Shown here: one piece after another, positions 25,050 to 34,601 of the stretch | Numbering within the stretch: the first letter of the stretch is position 1 | How the letters are laid out: every line of letters starts with the position of its first letter | Assembly (NCBI GenBank): GCA_027068675.1 | Contig: JAMOMH010000151.1 | Location: 1 to 35,224, forward strand | Reading direction: 5' to 3' | DNA length: 35,224 nt | Source: Sedimenticola sp. | Lineage (GTDB): Bacteria; Pseudomonadota; Gammaproteobacteria; Chromatiales; Chromatiaceae | Program-made: the position numbers and the translations under genes | Notes under the pieces: generated by a model | Told to the model about the DNA's origin: nothing | Seen by the model: the letters and a program-made list of their open reading frames with translations, nothing else | The model's database searches: none

Positions 25050-25867
25050 ACCACCTCATTAAGTGACCAATCATATTGATAGCCGCTAATCTCCTTAATA
25101 TTTCGTAACTTAGCAGCTAAATCAGGATTTGCAAAATGTTTAAGATGGTTAATAACAGCCTGGTCGCTCCCACCAAAATCCTCTTTAAACCAGCGATAGA
25201 TACTGGAGACATCCAGCTCTCCATTCACCACATCGACACCCCTTTTGTGGTTAATAAATGAGGTGGCTGCTTGCTCCAGCAGTGCTTCATTATTCTCTAC
25301 AGTAAAAACTTGCTGTTGCAAATTTGGGCAACCAAGGGAGGCACAATTCAAGGCATAATGTAGACGAGGATCTTTCCAAATTGGCCTTAAAATTCGATGC
25401 TCAATATCATCCAGGCTAACCATCTGCCCCTCAATCTTGAACAGTTTTTTGCCCCATGGGCCATCTGAAAACCAACCCGGTGAGATATCAATATCTCGAA
25501 TTGAGGCGACAGGATAGTATTTAAGTATCACCCATACCGTGCCTGCGTTATAGAGGTTGATCCAATAAGCACGCTGCTGATCTCGGCTCAGTGAGGAGAC
25601 TGGGCTGCGCTGCAACTGGGCCAAATAGTGGTCCAATAGGTTTTTGTCACCCTCGCTAACACCCGCATAATTCAGTCGAGTGATCTCATCATCACCACGC
25701 TGAAGGTGGTTATCTAGAAAATTCTGCCAATTTAAATGGTCTATTGGCTCCCCACCCTGCCGATCATTTTTTTGCCAAATTGACCATAGGTCAGCCTTTG
25801 GTGCAGCTATTGACGATTGGCTCACCAATAACAGAATAGTCACTAAACCCAATCGTATGTGTGGCAT
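25040..25867 (-). CDS. DUF547 domain-containing exported protein
   Basis: A 275-residue protein from the ATG at 25867 (a GTG one codon earlier is possible). It has a signal peptide (hydrophobic core about residues 7-20, cleavage near SSIAAPK) and the DUF547 domain: RAYWINLYNAGTVWVILKYYP, DDIEHRILRP and HYALNCASLGCPNL. DUF547 proteins are widespread and poorly characterised; the fold is related to papain-like or transglutaminase-like proteins. It converges on pyrE. The gene starts exactly where a decayed transposase fragment begins on the other strand, so its promoter region is mobile-element DNA. Confidence 0.88.
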   Translation of the reverse strand: MPHIRLGLVTILLLVSQSSIAAPKADLWSIWQKNDRQGGEPIDHLNWQNFLDNHLQRGDDEITRLNYAGVSEGDKNLLDHYLAQLQRSPVSSLSRDQQRAYWINLYNAGTVWVILKYYPVASIRDIDISPGWFSDGPWGKKLFKIEGQMVSLDDIEHRILRPIWKDPRLHYALNCASLGCPNLQQQVFTVENNEALLEQAATSFINHKRGVDVVNGELDVSSIYRWFKEDFGGSDQAVINHLKHFANPDLAAKLRNIKEISGYQYDWSLNEVVKK

Positions 25868-25872
25868 CACGG

Positions 25873-26121
25873 TTACCCCAGACTAATGGAATGGTAGAGC
25901 GTTTCAATGGTCGTATTTCAGAAGTCGTTAAACAGACACGCTTTGAATCAATCGCTGAACTGAAAGAGACCTTATTGAGATACATGGCGATCTATAACCA
26001 TCATATCCCTTAGAAAGCACTGGATCATAAATCACCCATTGAGGCTATGAAGGCGTGGCAAAAAAAGGAACCGAAGCGATTTAAAAAACAAATATATAAA
26101 CAGGCGGGACTTGACACTTAG
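25873..26121 (+). pseudogene. C-terminal remnant of an IS481-like (DDE, rve) transposase
   Basis: The frame reads PQTNGMVERFNGRISE, then MAIYNHHIP, a TAG stop at 26011-26013, then KALDHKSPIEAMKAWQ and ends in a TAG at 26119-26121. The TNGMVERFNGRI block with the conserved glutamate is the last catalytic motif of integrase-type transposases of the IS481/IS3 sort. The stop most likely replaces a Gln codon (IPQKALxHKSP in relatives). The N-terminal two thirds are absent: the upstream sequence is the start of the DUF547 gene. It is therefore truncated and inactivated. IS481 is preferred over IS3 by motif feel only. Confidence 0.8.
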
Positions 26122-26168
26122 TGAACAAGCACCTTGAAAAATACCAGAGTTTGATGCTGTCTAGAAAA

Positions 26169-27503
26169 CTATCCCTCATCAATCTTGGCATGTGCACCTT
26201 TAACTTTTTTACGAATCAGACGCACACCGAAAATCAGCACGCCTGCAATCACTGGAATTGCAATCCCCATTACCAGGTCAGGCTTAATCGGCAAACCGGC
26301 CTCCTTACCCGCTTTGGCTAGATAACCCACCAGACTTACGCTGTAGTAGGTAATGGCTGCAACAGATAGCCCTTCTACCGTCTCTTGTAACCGCAACTGT
26401 AGTTGAGCACGCTTATCCATCGACTCCAGCAGGCTTTGATTTTGGCGTCCTAGTTCAACATCAACGCGTGTGCGCAACAACTGTCCCGCTTGGGCGATCC
26501 GCTTTGAGAGTGATTTTTGTCGAAGGTTGACTGAACGACAGGTGTTCATTGCAGGAGCTAAACGCCGATCCATGAACTCACGAAAAGTCTGCAGGCCAGG
26601 AGTACGCACTTCACGCAGATCCTCAATACGCTTATTGACCAGTTCAATGTAGGCCTGAGCAGCCCCTAAGCGGAAGTGACTTGATGAGAGGCTATTCTCA
26701 ACCTCTGTAGCCAACTCTGTTAGCTCATCCAGCAGTGCGGCAGAGCAGCGAGTGGGATCTTTTTCATCACCCTTCGACATCAAGGTTGTAATATCAACCA
26801 GACGTTTATCTCTGATATTCAACTCTGGCAGCATCTTACGCGCCACTGGAAAGGCGAGCAGGGCCATCATGCGATAGACCTCAATCTCAAACAGGCGATG
26901 CAGCAGACGGCCCGCCTGACGGCTGCTATGAAAATTGTGGTCAATAACCAAGAAACGACTGAAACCATCGGCATGAATGCGGAAATCAGTGAATGCGCTG
27001 GCATCCCCCCCCGCCACACCCGAACCGATCAGCGTATTGCCCTCAAACATCGGGCTGATGACATCTAAATTAACCGGCTGACGTGTCTCTGCTTTGCCTT
27101 TATATTTACAGCACATCATGCCGGCATGAATCGCTACAATAAGCTGCCCAGGCAGACTCTTCAGCCATGCATCAGGCACGCTACGCAGGGCGGTTTCAGC
27201 AAAGGGATCACTGCAGTTCCCCTCGGTGTAGAAGGTGTAGGTTGCAAACTCACTATGCTGCTCCCAACGTAGCTGAAATGCGCCAAATTCACCATTGAAA
27301 TGGTCGGTATCGGCTGCAGGTGGTGGGATCAAATAGCGTTCACACAAGGCATTCAATGCGGCACGATCATCCTCCTTCTGTTCCGGCGTCAGCAGTATCG
27401 CAAGATGGCTGGCTCGTGCAGGGACATAGATATTCGCGTAGGGACGAGCATGTACCTCATTGGTGAGCTGGAATCGTTGCGGATGATTGACTGGGATGGG
27501 CAT
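26169..27503 (-). CDS. DUF3422 family membrane protein
   Basis: A 444-residue protein matching DUF3422. The N-terminus shows LTNEVHARPYANIYVPARAS, a strong family mark; the middle is soluble and helical with a predicted coiled coil (about 270-370), and two membrane segments lie near the C-terminus (about 376-395 and 409-428), followed by a basic tail RLIRKKVKGAHAK. Function is unknown; the topology suggests a large cytoplasmic domain anchored at its C-terminus. AGAGAGA precedes the ATG at 27503. It lies downstream of uvrB on the same strand after about 100 bases. Confidence 0.88.
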   Translation of the reverse strand: MPIPVNHPQRFQLTNEVHARPYANIYVPARASHLAILLTPEQKEDDRAALNALCERYLIPPPAADTDHFNGEFGAFQLRWEQHSEFATYTFYTEGNCSDPFAETALRSVPDAWLKSLPGQLIVAIHAGMMCCKYKGKAETRQPVNLDVISPMFEGNTLIGSGVAGGDASAFTDFRIHADGFSRFLVIDHNFHSSRQAGRLLHRLFEIEVYRMMALLAFPVARKMLPELNIRDKRLVDITTLMSKGDEKDPTRCSAALLDELTELATEVENSLSSSHFRLGAAQAYIELVNKRIEDLREVRTPGLQTFREFMDRRLAPAMNTCRSVNLRQKSLSKRIAQAGQLLRTRVDVELGRQNQSLLESMDKRAQLQLRLQETVEGLSVAAITYYSVSLVGYLAKAGKEAGLPIKPDLVMGIAIPVIAGVLIFGVRLIRKKVKGAHAKIDEG

Positions 27504-27600
27504 AAATCTCTCTACGTTCTATTTTCTAATTGAGGGTATTGTAGAGCATATCTAACAAATAATTACCCTTTGATTACAGCAGGTAACAGCTGATTATTAA

Positions 27601-29607
27601 TCAGGCCATCACGCCGAGCTCTTGTAGTTTTTTAATCTGATCACGCATCTTGGCCGCCTCTTCAAACTCAAGATCCCGAGCGTGTTTGTACATCTTATCC
27701 TCTAGCTGTTTGATCCGTTTGGTCATCTGTTTTGGTGTCATGCTGGCATATTCTGCCTGCTCTTCAGCTACTTTTGCGTACTCTTTGGCACTCTTTGGCG
27801 ACCCAGGATAGGCCCCTTCTAGAATATCAGCCACCGATTTTTTGATAGTCGTTGGGGTGATGCCATGTTTTTTATTGAAGGCGTTCTGCTTTTTGCGGCG
27901 ACGATCAGTCTCATCAATAGCACGCTGCATGGAGCCGGTAATTTTATCAGCATAAAGGATCGCTTTGCCGCTGGCATTGCGTGCTGCACGACCAATGGTC
28001 TGAATTAGCGACCCCTCTGATCGCAGAAAGCCCTCTTTATCTGCATCCAGAATGGCGACCAGTGTCACCTCGGGTATATCAAGCCCCTCACGTAGCAGGT
28101 TGATACCAATCAAGACATCATACTCACCAAGGCGTAGATCACGGATAATCTCAACCCGCTCAACCGTATCAATATCTGAGTGCAAATAGCGTACTCGTAC
28201 ACCGTGCTCGTGCAGGTATTCTGTCAGATCTTCTGCCATACGTTTGGTCAATGTGGTGACCAGTACCCGCTCTTTTCGCTCGGCACGAACGGTGATCTCT
28301 GACAACAGATCATCCACCTGATTTGTGGCAGGGCGCACCTCCAATTCAGGGTCAAGCAGTCCAGTTGGACGTACCACCTGCTCAATCACTGCACCGGAGT
28401 GTTCAATCTCATACGCCTTTGGTGTGGCGGAGACATAGATAGTCTGCGGTGAACGCACTTCAAACTCATCAAAGCGCATCGGGCGATTATCCAACGCAGA
28501 TGGCAGGCGGAAACCAAACTCCACAAGGGTTGTTTTGCGTGAGCGGTCACCTTTATACATAGCACCAATTTGCGGGATGGTGACATGCGATTCATCAAGA
28601 ACCAACAGCGCCTCATCAGGTAGATAGTCAAATAGCGTGGGGGGTGAGTCACCCGAGTCTCGGCCCGAGAGATAGCGGGAGTAGTTCTCAATGCCGGAGC
28701 AGTAGCCCAGCTCCATAATCATCTCAATATCAAAGCGGCAGCGCTGCTCCAGACGTTGCGCCTCAACCAATTTATTCAAATCACGCAGCTGCTCCAGCCG
28801 CTCTTGCAGCTCCACTTTGATCAGCTCCACCGCCTCCAGCAGCTTCTCACGCGGTGTTACGTAGTGGCTCTTGGGGTAGATAGTAAAACGCGGTACTCGG
28901 CGCAGCACTTCACCCGTCAGTGGGTCAAACAGAGAGATCTGCTCAATCTCATCATCAAACAGCTCAATCCGCACCGCTTGGTCATTCGACTCAGCAGGGA
29001 AGATATCAATCACCTCACCTCGCACCCGATAGGTGGCACGATGCAGTTCGATATCATTGCGTTTGTACTGCAACTCGGCCAAGCGACGCAGGATAAAGCG
29101 CTGATCAACCCGATCACCCCGATCCAGATGCAGCACCATACTAAGGTAGGAGCGTGGATCACCTAAACCATAGATCGCCGATACTGTCGCCACAATGATT
29201 GTATCGGGCCGTTCCAGCAGCGCTTTGGTGGCTGAGAGCCGCATCTGCTCAATATGTTCGTTGATTGAGGCATCCTTCTCAATAAAGGTATCGGAAGCAG
29301 GAACATAAGCCTCTGGCTGGTAGTAGTCGTAGTAGGAGACAAAATACTCCACCGCATTATTAGGGAAAAAAGCCTTCATCTCACCATAGAGCTGTGCTGC
29401 CAAGGTTTTATTGTGCGCCATAATCAAGGTTGGCCGCTGAATCGACTGAATCACATTGGCGATAGAGAATGTCTTTCCTGAGCCTGTCACACCCAATAGG
29501 GTCTGACCCGCCTCGCCATTATTCAAACCCTCAATCATACGGGCGATAGCAGCGGGTTGATCACCTGCTGGGGCAAACTCACTAACCAGTTGAAATTCTT
29601 TACTCAT
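27601..29607 (-). CDS. uvrB: UvrABC system protein B
   Basis: Damage-verifying helicase-like subunit of nucleotide excision repair; it receives DNA from UvrA2 and recruits UvrC. It has 668 residues (E. coli 673). Walker A is GVTGSGKT at 39-46, the damage-probing beta-hairpin lies around [12 protein letters not shown] (about 92-103), the DEAD-like motif is VLDESHVT, helicase motif VI is QTIGRAARN, and the C-terminal UVR motif ([16 protein letters not shown]) is the contact for UvrC. It is monocistronic by appearance, divergent from the aminotransferase gene with 74 bases between starts. No obvious LexA box was seen there. Confidence 0.98.
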   Translation of the reverse strand: MSKEFQLVSEFAPAGDQPAAIARMIEGLNNGEAGQTLLGVTGSGKTFSIANVIQSIQRPTLIMAHNKTLAAQLYGEMKAFFPNNAVEYFVSYYDYYQPEAYVPASDTFIEKDASINEHIEQMRLSATKALLERPDTIIVATVSAIYGLGDPRSYLSMVLHLDRGDRVDQRFILRRLAELQYKRNDIELHRATYRVRGEVIDIFPAESNDQAVRIELFDDEIEQISLFDPLTGEVLRRVPRFTIYPKSHYVTPREKLLEAVELIKVELQERLEQLRDLNKLVEAQRLEQRCRFDIEMIMELGYCSGIENYSRYLSGRDSGDSPPTLFDYLPDEALLVLDESHVTIPQIGAMYKGDRSRKTTLVEFGFRLPSALDNRPMRFDEFEVRSPQTIYVSATPKAYEIEHSGAVIEQVVRPTGLLDPELEVRPATNQVDDLLSEITVRAERKERVLVTTLTKRMAEDLTEYLHEHGVRVRYLHSDIDTVERVEIIRDLRLGEYDVLIGINLLREGLDIPEVTLVAILDADKEGFLRSEGSLIQTIGRAARNASGKAILYADKITGSMQRAIDETDRRRKKQNAFNKKHGITPTTIKKSVADILEGAYPGSPKSAKEYAKVAEEQAEYASMTPKQMTKRIKQLEDKMYKHARDLEFEEAAKMRDQIKKLQELGVMA

Positions 29608-29681
29608 AGGGATTCTGTAATGCCAGCGAATTCGATATTATACTTAGTTCTAAATTTTTAAAGCTTTTGGATTAACACTAG

Positions 29682-30869
29682 ATGAGCACAAAACTCTCAC
29701 ACCGCGTAGAGGCGGTAAAACCTTCCCCTACCCTAGCAATTACCGCTCGTGCTGCTGAGATGCGCGCTGCAGGTAAAGATGTTATTGGCCTTGGCGCTGG
29801 CGAACCTGACTTTGATACCCCAAACCACATCAAAGCGGCTGCTATTCAAGCGATCAACGATGGTTATACCAAATACACCCCCGTTGATGGCACTGCCTCA
29901 CTGAAGCAGGCGATCATTGAGAAGTTTAAAAGAGATAACAAGCTCAACTACAAACCTGAGCAGATCCTGGTCTCCTGTGGTGGTAAACAGAGCTTCTTCA
30001 ACCTCGCTCAAGCGCTAATCAACCCAGGTGATGAGGTGATCATCCCTGCCCCATACTGGGTTTCATACCCCGATATGGTGCTGCTGGCCGAAGGTAAACC
30101 TGTCATCGTTGAAGCGGGAGCCGAGCAGAATTTTAAAATCCTGCCGGCACAGCTTGAAGCTGCAATTACCGACAAAACGCGTCTCTTCGTCATCAACAGC
30201 CCATCCAACCCAACCGGCATGGCCTATTCACACGATGAACTGGCCGCACTGGGCAATGTACTAAAAAAGCACCCACAAGTGATCATCGCCACCGATGACA
30301 TGTATGAGCATATCCGCTGGTCTGATAAGCCATTCGTCAACATCCTCAACGCCTGCCCTGAACTCAATGATCGCACCCTAGTACTCAACGGCGTATCAAA
30401 AGCCTACTCAATGACCGGTTGGCGCATCGGTTATGCCGGTGGTCCAGCTGACATCATCAAGGCGATGAAGAAAATTCAGTCACAGAGTACCTCCAACCCT
30501 GCATCAATCTCACAATACGCCACTGAAGCAGCCCTCAGCGGCTCACAAAGCTGTATTGCAGAGATGTTGGTTCACTTCAAACAGCGTCATGACTACGTAT
30601 TAGAGCGGCTCAATGCGATGCCCGGTATCACCTGCCTGCCATCTGACGGCACCTTCTACCTCTTCCCCAATGTCAGCAAAGCAATCAAAGCAATTGACGG
30701 CATCAACACCGATAGTGAATTGGCTGAATATCTCATCGAAAAAGCAAGTGTAGCTATCGTACCTGGTAGCGCCTTCGGCCTAGATGGCCACGCCCGTCTC
30801 TCCATCGCCACCAGCATGGAGAACTTAACCAAAGCACTGGACAGAATTGAAGCTGCACTAAGCAACTAA
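29682..30869 (+). CDS. aspC: pyridoxal phosphate-dependent aspartate aminotransferase (class I, subgroup Ib)
   Basis: A 395-residue fold-type I aminotransferase that most likely interconverts aspartate/2-oxoglutarate and oxaloacetate/glutamate. The PLP lysine is Lys240 in NGVSKAYSMTGWRIGYAGG; SPSNPTG is at 173-179 and the N-terminal LGAGEPDFDTP at 37-47 is typical of subgroup Ib. In some lineages such enzymes also act on prephenate or other amino acids, so substrate range is inferred. It is divergent from uvrB. PdxJ, encoded in this window, makes the cofactor precursor. Confidence 0.9.
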   Translation: MSTKLSHRVEAVKPSPTLAITARAAEMRAAGKDVIGLGAGEPDFDTPNHIKAAAIQAINDGYTKYTPVDGTASLKQAIIEKFKRDNKLNYKPEQILVSCGGKQSFFNLAQALINPGDEVIIPAPYWVSYPDMVLLAEGKPVIVEAGAEQNFKILPAQLEAAITDKTRLFVINSPSNPTGMAYSHDELAALGNVLKKHPQVIIATDDMYEHIRWSDKPFVNILNACPELNDRTLVLNGVSKAYSMTGWRIGYAGGPADIIKAMKKIQSQSTSNPASISQYATEAALSGSQSCIAEMLVHFKQRHDYVLERLNAMPGITCLPSDGTFYLFPNVSKAIKAIDGINTDSELAEYLIEKASVAIVPGSAFGLDGHARLSIATSMENLTKALDRIEAALSN

Positions 30870-30883
30870 AACAGCCATCTGCA

Positions 30884-30909
30884 GGGTGGGTATACCGTTA
30901 TGCCCACCC
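30884..30909 (+). terminator. possible transcript-end hairpin after aspC
   Basis: Stem GGGTGGGTAT / ATGCCCACCC (one G-T type wobble) with a 6-base loop, 15 bases after the aspC stop. It is GC-rich but lacks a following T run, so a factor-dependent or weak terminator is the most that can be said. Confidence 0.5.
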
Positions 30910-31140
30910 ACTCATACCATGACATTCGCAGATAGCACTCACTAGAGTTTTTCAGTTCAGAGAGAAAATAATATTTGCCCCCAAAAGCGCTAGGAAGCCA
31001 CTGAGTAAATCGTAATTGCTCAAGGGAGCTTTGGGTCTCACAATATAAAATTGGGCATCCCAGCCGCTCTAAAATAGATGCTATTGATCCAGTAAATAAA
31101 GGATGGGAGTTTAGGCACTAAATCAGAACGATGCGGCTAA
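30910..31140. other. intergenic stretch without recognised features
   Basis: About 230 bases between the aspC hairpin and the tRNA-Lys terminator. I see no credible coding frame, RNA gene or repeat in it on either strand. Confidence 0.5.
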
Positions 31141-31181
31141 AAAACAAAAGGGTTACAAGAAACCTTGTAACCCTTTGTTTT
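31141..31181 (-). terminator. intrinsic terminator of tRNA-Lys
   Basis: Long stem: AAAACAAAAGGGTTACAAG against CTTGTAACCCTTTGTTTT, with one bulged A and a short loop. Reading on the minus strand it begins 4 bases after the tRNA 3' end and finishes in a T-rich tract. It could also stop transcription from the aspC side. Confidence 0.88.
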
Positions 31182-31184
31182 AGA

Positions 31185-31260
31185 TGGTGGGTCGTACAGG
31201 AGTCGAACCTGTGACCACCTGATTAAAAGTCAGATGCTCTACCAACTGAGCTAACGACCC
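31185..31260 (-). tRNA. tRNA-Lys (anticodon TTT)
   Basis: 76-base cloverleaf beginning GGGTCGTTAGCTCAGTTGG at 31260. The anticodon loop is CTTTTAA (anticodon TTT/UUU), the T arm has GGTTCGACTCC, and the acceptor stem GGGTCGT pairs with ACGACCC. CCA is encoded at 31185-31187. It is a lone tRNA gene with its own promoter and terminator. Confidence 0.98.
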
Positions 31261-31275
31261 CGATTTGAGGCGCGA

Positions 31276-31304
31276 ACTATACCCTACGATTTTCAATATG
31301 GGAA
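31276..31304 (-). promoter_or_regulatory. candidate sigma-70 promoter of tRNA-Lys
   Basis: On the minus strand TTCCCA (31304-31299), a 17-base spacer and TATAGT (31281-31276), followed by a GC-rich discriminator (TCGCGCC). The -10 is good, the -35 matches 4 of 6. Initiation would fall about 8 bases before the tRNA. Confidence 0.55.
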
Positions 31305-31327
31305 GCGATAGTTCTATTTATTTTTTA

Positions 31328-31540
31328 TCACTGCCATGAACCTTGCCCCGAAAAAGTTGACACCTTTGATCCAGCAATGGCTTCAGAGTTAAAGCGGGAG
31401 AGTTTGGCACTACCCAGGTGATAAAGACAATGCATCTGTGCAGAAATATTCTCAACAATATCCGCAGTGCCAAGTGCCAGAATTGCTGTAGCTATTACAC
31501 TAATACTCAATTTACCTTTTTCATCAAGAATGAAAGGCAT
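31328..31540 (-). CDS. doubtful 70-residue ORF with a signal-like hydrophobic segment
   Basis: This is the only sizeable frame in the roughly 415-base gap between tRNA-Lys and pyk. It reads MPFILDEKGKLSISVIATAI and continues hydrophobic to about residue 27, resembling a signal peptide, then has an undistinguished tail ending STFSGQGSWQ. There is no convincing Shine-Dalgarno before the ATG and I recognise no family. It may be a remnant of a longer exported protein whose 3' part was replaced, or a chance frame. The rest of the gap (31541-31676) holds only a small hairpin (31587-31606, CCAAGAA/TTCTTGG) and A/T-rich DNA. Confidence 0.25.
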   Translation of the reverse strand: MPFILDEKGKLSISVIATAILALGTADIVENISAQMHCLYHLGSAKLSRFNSEAIAGSKVSTFSGQGSWQ

Positions 31541-31676
31541 TATGAATAGTTGTAATTCATTACGGTGATAATAAGGAGCAACGTACCAAGAACAGGTATT
31601 CTTGGAAAATCAAATTTTACTGTTTTTGAAAACTCCATACGGCTTGATTCATTTTTATGCTAACTCTTTTCCTCAA

Positions 31677-33125
31677 TCACTCTTTCGAGCGGTGCGCTCG
31701 ATCACTGACACGCATCACTTTCATTAAATTGGTCTGCCCCTCGACACCTGACCGATCCCCTTTTGTGATGATAACCAGCTCATCTTTAGAGACCGCTTTG
31801 CGTGCTAACAGCTCATTAATCAGGTCACGGTTAACATCTTCTGGGTGTGAATCACCCATATCAAAACTAACAGGATAGACCCCTCTGAATAGGGTAACGC
31901 GGCGGCAGGTGGTGGTGTGGCGGGTCATCGCATAGATGGGTATACCTGAGCTAATACGGGACATCCATCTTACTGTTAAGCCTGACTCAGTCAGTGCTGC
32001 AATGGCATTGACCCCAAGATGGTTAGCGGTATACATCGTAGCCATTGCAATCGACTCATCAACACGGCCAAAAACAGTATTTAATCGATGAGAGGATTGG
32101 CGAACAGTGGTATGTTTTTCAGCCTCAAGGCAGATATTGGCCATCGAGTAGACCGCCTTAACAGGGTAACTACCTGCGGCTGTCTCGGCAGAGAGCATCA
32201 CCGCATCGGTGCCATCAATCACCGCATTGGCCACATCAAACACCTCAGCTCGTGTTGGGGTCGGTTTTTCAATCATCGACTCCATCATCTGAGTCGCTGT
32301 GATAACGGCCTTATTCAGCTCAATCGCCTGCTTGATCAGACGCTTTTGTACCTCTGGCAGTTTTGCATCACCAATCTCTACGCCAAGGTCACCACGGGCC
32401 ACCATAATGGCATCCGCTGCTTCAATAATCTCTTCAACCACATCCAGCGCATCCGCTCGTTCAATTTTTGCGACAATACCCGCATCGCTTCCCGCTTCAA
32501 GCAGCAGGCTGCGTGCTTCATGAATATCAGCTGCATTACGTACAAAAGAGACCGCCAGATAGTCCACTCCAAGCTCTGCCGCCAGCTTAATATCATGGTG
32601 ATCTTTCTCCGTCAGAGCGGGCGCTGAGAGCCCTCCTCCCTGCCGGTTGATCCCTTTGTTATCGGATAGCTTGCCAGCCACATGCACTCGACAGTGGATT
32701 TTCGCCCCCTCAACACGACAGACCCGTAGAGAGATTGCACCATCATCAAGCAGCAGGATATCATTAACCGCCACATCACCTGGCAGCTCTCGATAGGTGA
32801 TACCTACGCGGTCAATATCACCACCCTCTAACGAGTGATCAGCATCCAAAATAAAGCGTTCGCCTTTGACCAGCTCAACATGACCATCGATAAATTTACC
32901 CGTGCGGATTTTTGGCCCCTGTAGATCACCCAGGATACCAATCTCTTTGTTATTGGTTTCTGCCCACCGCCGAACTCGCTCTACACGACGTTTATGCTCA
33001 CCCGCTTTTCCATGGGAGAAATTGATACGCACCAAGTCTGCGCCCGTTTTTAGCAGCGCCTCAAGCACACTGGGTTGATCGGTAGCTGGGCCCAATGTCG
33101 CCACAATTTTAGTTCGCCTTGGCAT
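31677..33125 (-). CDS. pyk: pyruvate kinase
   Basis: Converts phosphoenolpyruvate and ADP to pyruvate and ATP, the last step of glycolysis. The 482 residues begin with RRTKIVATLGPATDQPSVLE and include RINFSHG, the catalytic-site segments KIERADALD and IMVARGDLGVEIG, TATQMMESMI and MLSAETAAG, covering the barrel and B domain. The C-terminal regulatory domain ends in KVMRVSDRAH. It most resembles the PykA (type II) branch. It lies downstream of pgk but is separated by a strong terminator and has its own candidate promoter, so it is a separate transcription unit in the glycolytic cluster. Confidence 0.97.
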   Translation of the reverse strand: MPRRTKIVATLGPATDQPSVLEALLKTGADLVRINFSHGKAGEHKRRVERVRRWAETNNKEIGILGDLQGPKIRTGKFIDGHVELVKGERFILDADHSLEGGDIDRVGITYRELPGDVAVNDILLLDDGAISLRVCRVEGAKIHCRVHVAGKLSDNKGINRQGGGLSAPALTEKDHHDIKLAAELGVDYLAVSFVRNAADIHEARSLLLEAGSDAGIVAKIERADALDVVEEIIEAADAIMVARGDLGVEIGDAKLPEVQKRLIKQAIELNKAVITATQMMESMIEKPTPTRAEVFDVANAVIDGTDAVMLSAETAAGSYPVKAVYSMANICLEAEKHTTVRQSSHRLNTVFGRVDESIAMATMYTANHLGVNAIAALTESGLTVRWMSRISSGIPIYAMTRHTTTCRRVTLFRGVYPVSFDMGDSHPEDVNRDLINELLARKAVSKDELVIITKGDRSGVEGQTNLMKVMRVSDRAHRSKE

Positions 33126-33158
33126 GGTTCCTCACTTAATATTTAAAAATAATTTTTA

Positions 33159-33191
33159 AGACAACTATTTAGTCTATCTATACTGTTGTCT
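33159..33191. repeat. inverted repeat AGACAAC-N19-GTTGTCT at the pyk promoter
   Basis: Exact 7-bp arms at 33159-33165 and 33185-33191. On the minus strand a candidate -35 TTGAGA overlaps the upstream arm and a weak -10 (TAAATA, 17-base spacer) lies between the arms, so this could be an operator or a leader stem-loop for pyk. A chance origin cannot be excluded. Confidence 0.35.
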
Positions 33192-33266
33192 CAAATTGTG
33201 GTGATTTCACAAGGAAGCATATATGACGTATGTGACCAGATGATTACACTACTTATTGCGCGGCCT

Positions 33267-33298
33267 AACAAAAAACGCGGGCTTCATGGCCCGCGTTT
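33267..33298 (-). terminator. intrinsic terminator of pgk
   Basis: Perfect 10-bp stem AAACGCGGGC (33273-33282) / GCCCGCGTTT (33289-33298) with a 6-base loop; on the minus strand it is followed by TTTTTGTT. It lies about 26 bases after the pgk stop and separates pgk from pyk. Confidence 0.92.
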
Positions 33299-33323
33299 CT
33301 CAGATCCAACATGGCGGTTTAGG

Positions 33324-34505
33324 CTATCCAGCTGCACGCTCTTCCAATATAGCGACAGCAGGCAATTTCTTACCTTCAAGAAATTCAAGGAAGGCTCCAC
33401 CACCGGTTGAGATGTAGGAGATTCGTTCGCCAATGCCATATTTATCCACTGCAGCGAGGGTGTCTCCACCGCCCGCAATTGAGAAGGCATTTGAATCAGC
33501 AATAGCATTACCAAGAATTTTAGTCCCTTCTCCGAATTGGTCAAACTCAAATACACCGACAGGGCCATTCCAGACGATAGTGCCGGCCTGCTGCATCATC
33601 TCGGCAAAACGGGCGGCGGTCTCTGGGCCAATATCGAAGATCATATCGTCATCAGCGACATCCTCAACTTGTTTAATGGTCGCTTCGGCAGACTCATGGA
33701 ACTCCTTGCCTACCACCACATCAGTCGGTACAGGAATCTCATTGCCTTTCGCCTTGGCCTGCTCCATCAGGCGTTTCGCCTCTGGAACCAGATCAATTTC
33801 ATAGAGTGATTTGCCCACGTTGTGACCCGCCGCAGCGATAAAGGTATTAGCAATCCCCCCCCCTGGAATGAGCTGATCAACAATATGAGAGAGTGCTTCC
33901 AATACCGTTAATTTGGTTGAGACCTTAGAGCCTCCAACAATAGCAGCCATTGGTCGTGTTGGATTATCCAGGCCATTGGCCAACGCCTCCAACTCACCCG
34001 CCAATAGCGGCCCAGCGCAAGCAACAGGGGCAAATTGTGCCACACCATAGGTGGAGGCTTGTGCACGATGGGCAGTGCCAAAGGCATCCATCACAAAGAT
34101 GTCACAGAGTGCCGCATATTGACGCGCTAACGCCTCTTCATTCTTCTTCTCACCTTTGTTGAAACGGCAGTTCTCTAGCAGTACCACTTCACCATTTTTT
34201 AGCTGTGGCACACTCCCCAGGTAATCGGTCACCAAGCGCACCTCTTGACCCAATAAACCGGAAAGGTGTTTGGCGACAGGCTGTAGGGAGTATTTATCCT
34301 CTGGATCATCTTCAGTTGGGCGACCTAGATGAGAGATCAACATCACCTGGGCACCCGATGCTACGGCCTGTTTGATGGTGGGTAGTGAAGCGATAATACG
34401 TGCATCTGAAGTGACACTATCCTGTGCAATCGGCACGTTGAGATCTTGCCTGATCAGCAGTCGTTTTCCAGTCAGATCAAGATCGGTCATTTTTATCACA
34501 GACAT
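33324..34505 (-). CDS. pgk: phosphoglycerate kinase
   Basis: Transfers phosphate between 1,3-bisphosphoglycerate and ADP in glycolysis, and in reverse in gluconeogenesis or the Calvin cycle. It has 393 residues (E. coli 387). The N-terminus [20 protein letters not shown] and DLNVPI are the family signature; also seen are [50 protein letters not shown] and the C-terminal GGGDTLAA and [13 protein letters not shown]. The start at 34505 agrees with other gammaproteobacterial Pgk proteins. gap lies 96 bases upstream on the same strand, so gap-pgk are probably one unit ended by the terminator at 33267-33298. Confidence 0.98.
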   Translation of the reverse strand: MSVIKMTDLDLTGKRLLIRQDLNVPIAQDSVTSDARIIASLPTIKQAVASGAQVMLISHLGRPTEDDPEDKYSLQPVAKHLSGLLGQEVRLVTDYLGSVPQLKNGEVVLLENCRFNKGEKKNEEALARQYAALCDIFVMDAFGTAHRAQASTYGVAQFAPVACAGPLLAGELEALANGLDNPTRPMAAIVGGSKVSTKLTVLEALSHIVDQLIPGGGIANTFIAAAGHNVGKSLYEIDLVPEAKRLMEQAKAKGNEIPVPTDVVVGKEFHESAEATIKQVEDVADDDMIFDIGPETAARFAEMMQQAGTIVWNGPVGVFEFDQFGEGTKILGNAIADSNAFSIAGGGDTLAAVDKYGIGERISYISTGGGAFLEFLEGKKLPAVAILEERAAG

Positions 34506-34601
34506 GCCATGTACCTCATAACACTCTTGTAAGTGCCCATACTGCTTTGATGCTAGATGAATTTAGGTGAACAGCAACGGTGCTGTCCACCCTATATGCA
34601 G

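Noticed and set aside
31587-31606. CCAAGAA/TTCTTGG hairpin downstream of pyk as its terminator
   Set aside because: The stem is short, it lies about 70 bases after the stop and has no T run.
32088-32627. 179-codon plus-strand frame
   Set aside because: It is antisense to the pyruvate kinase catalytic barrel and has no independent support.
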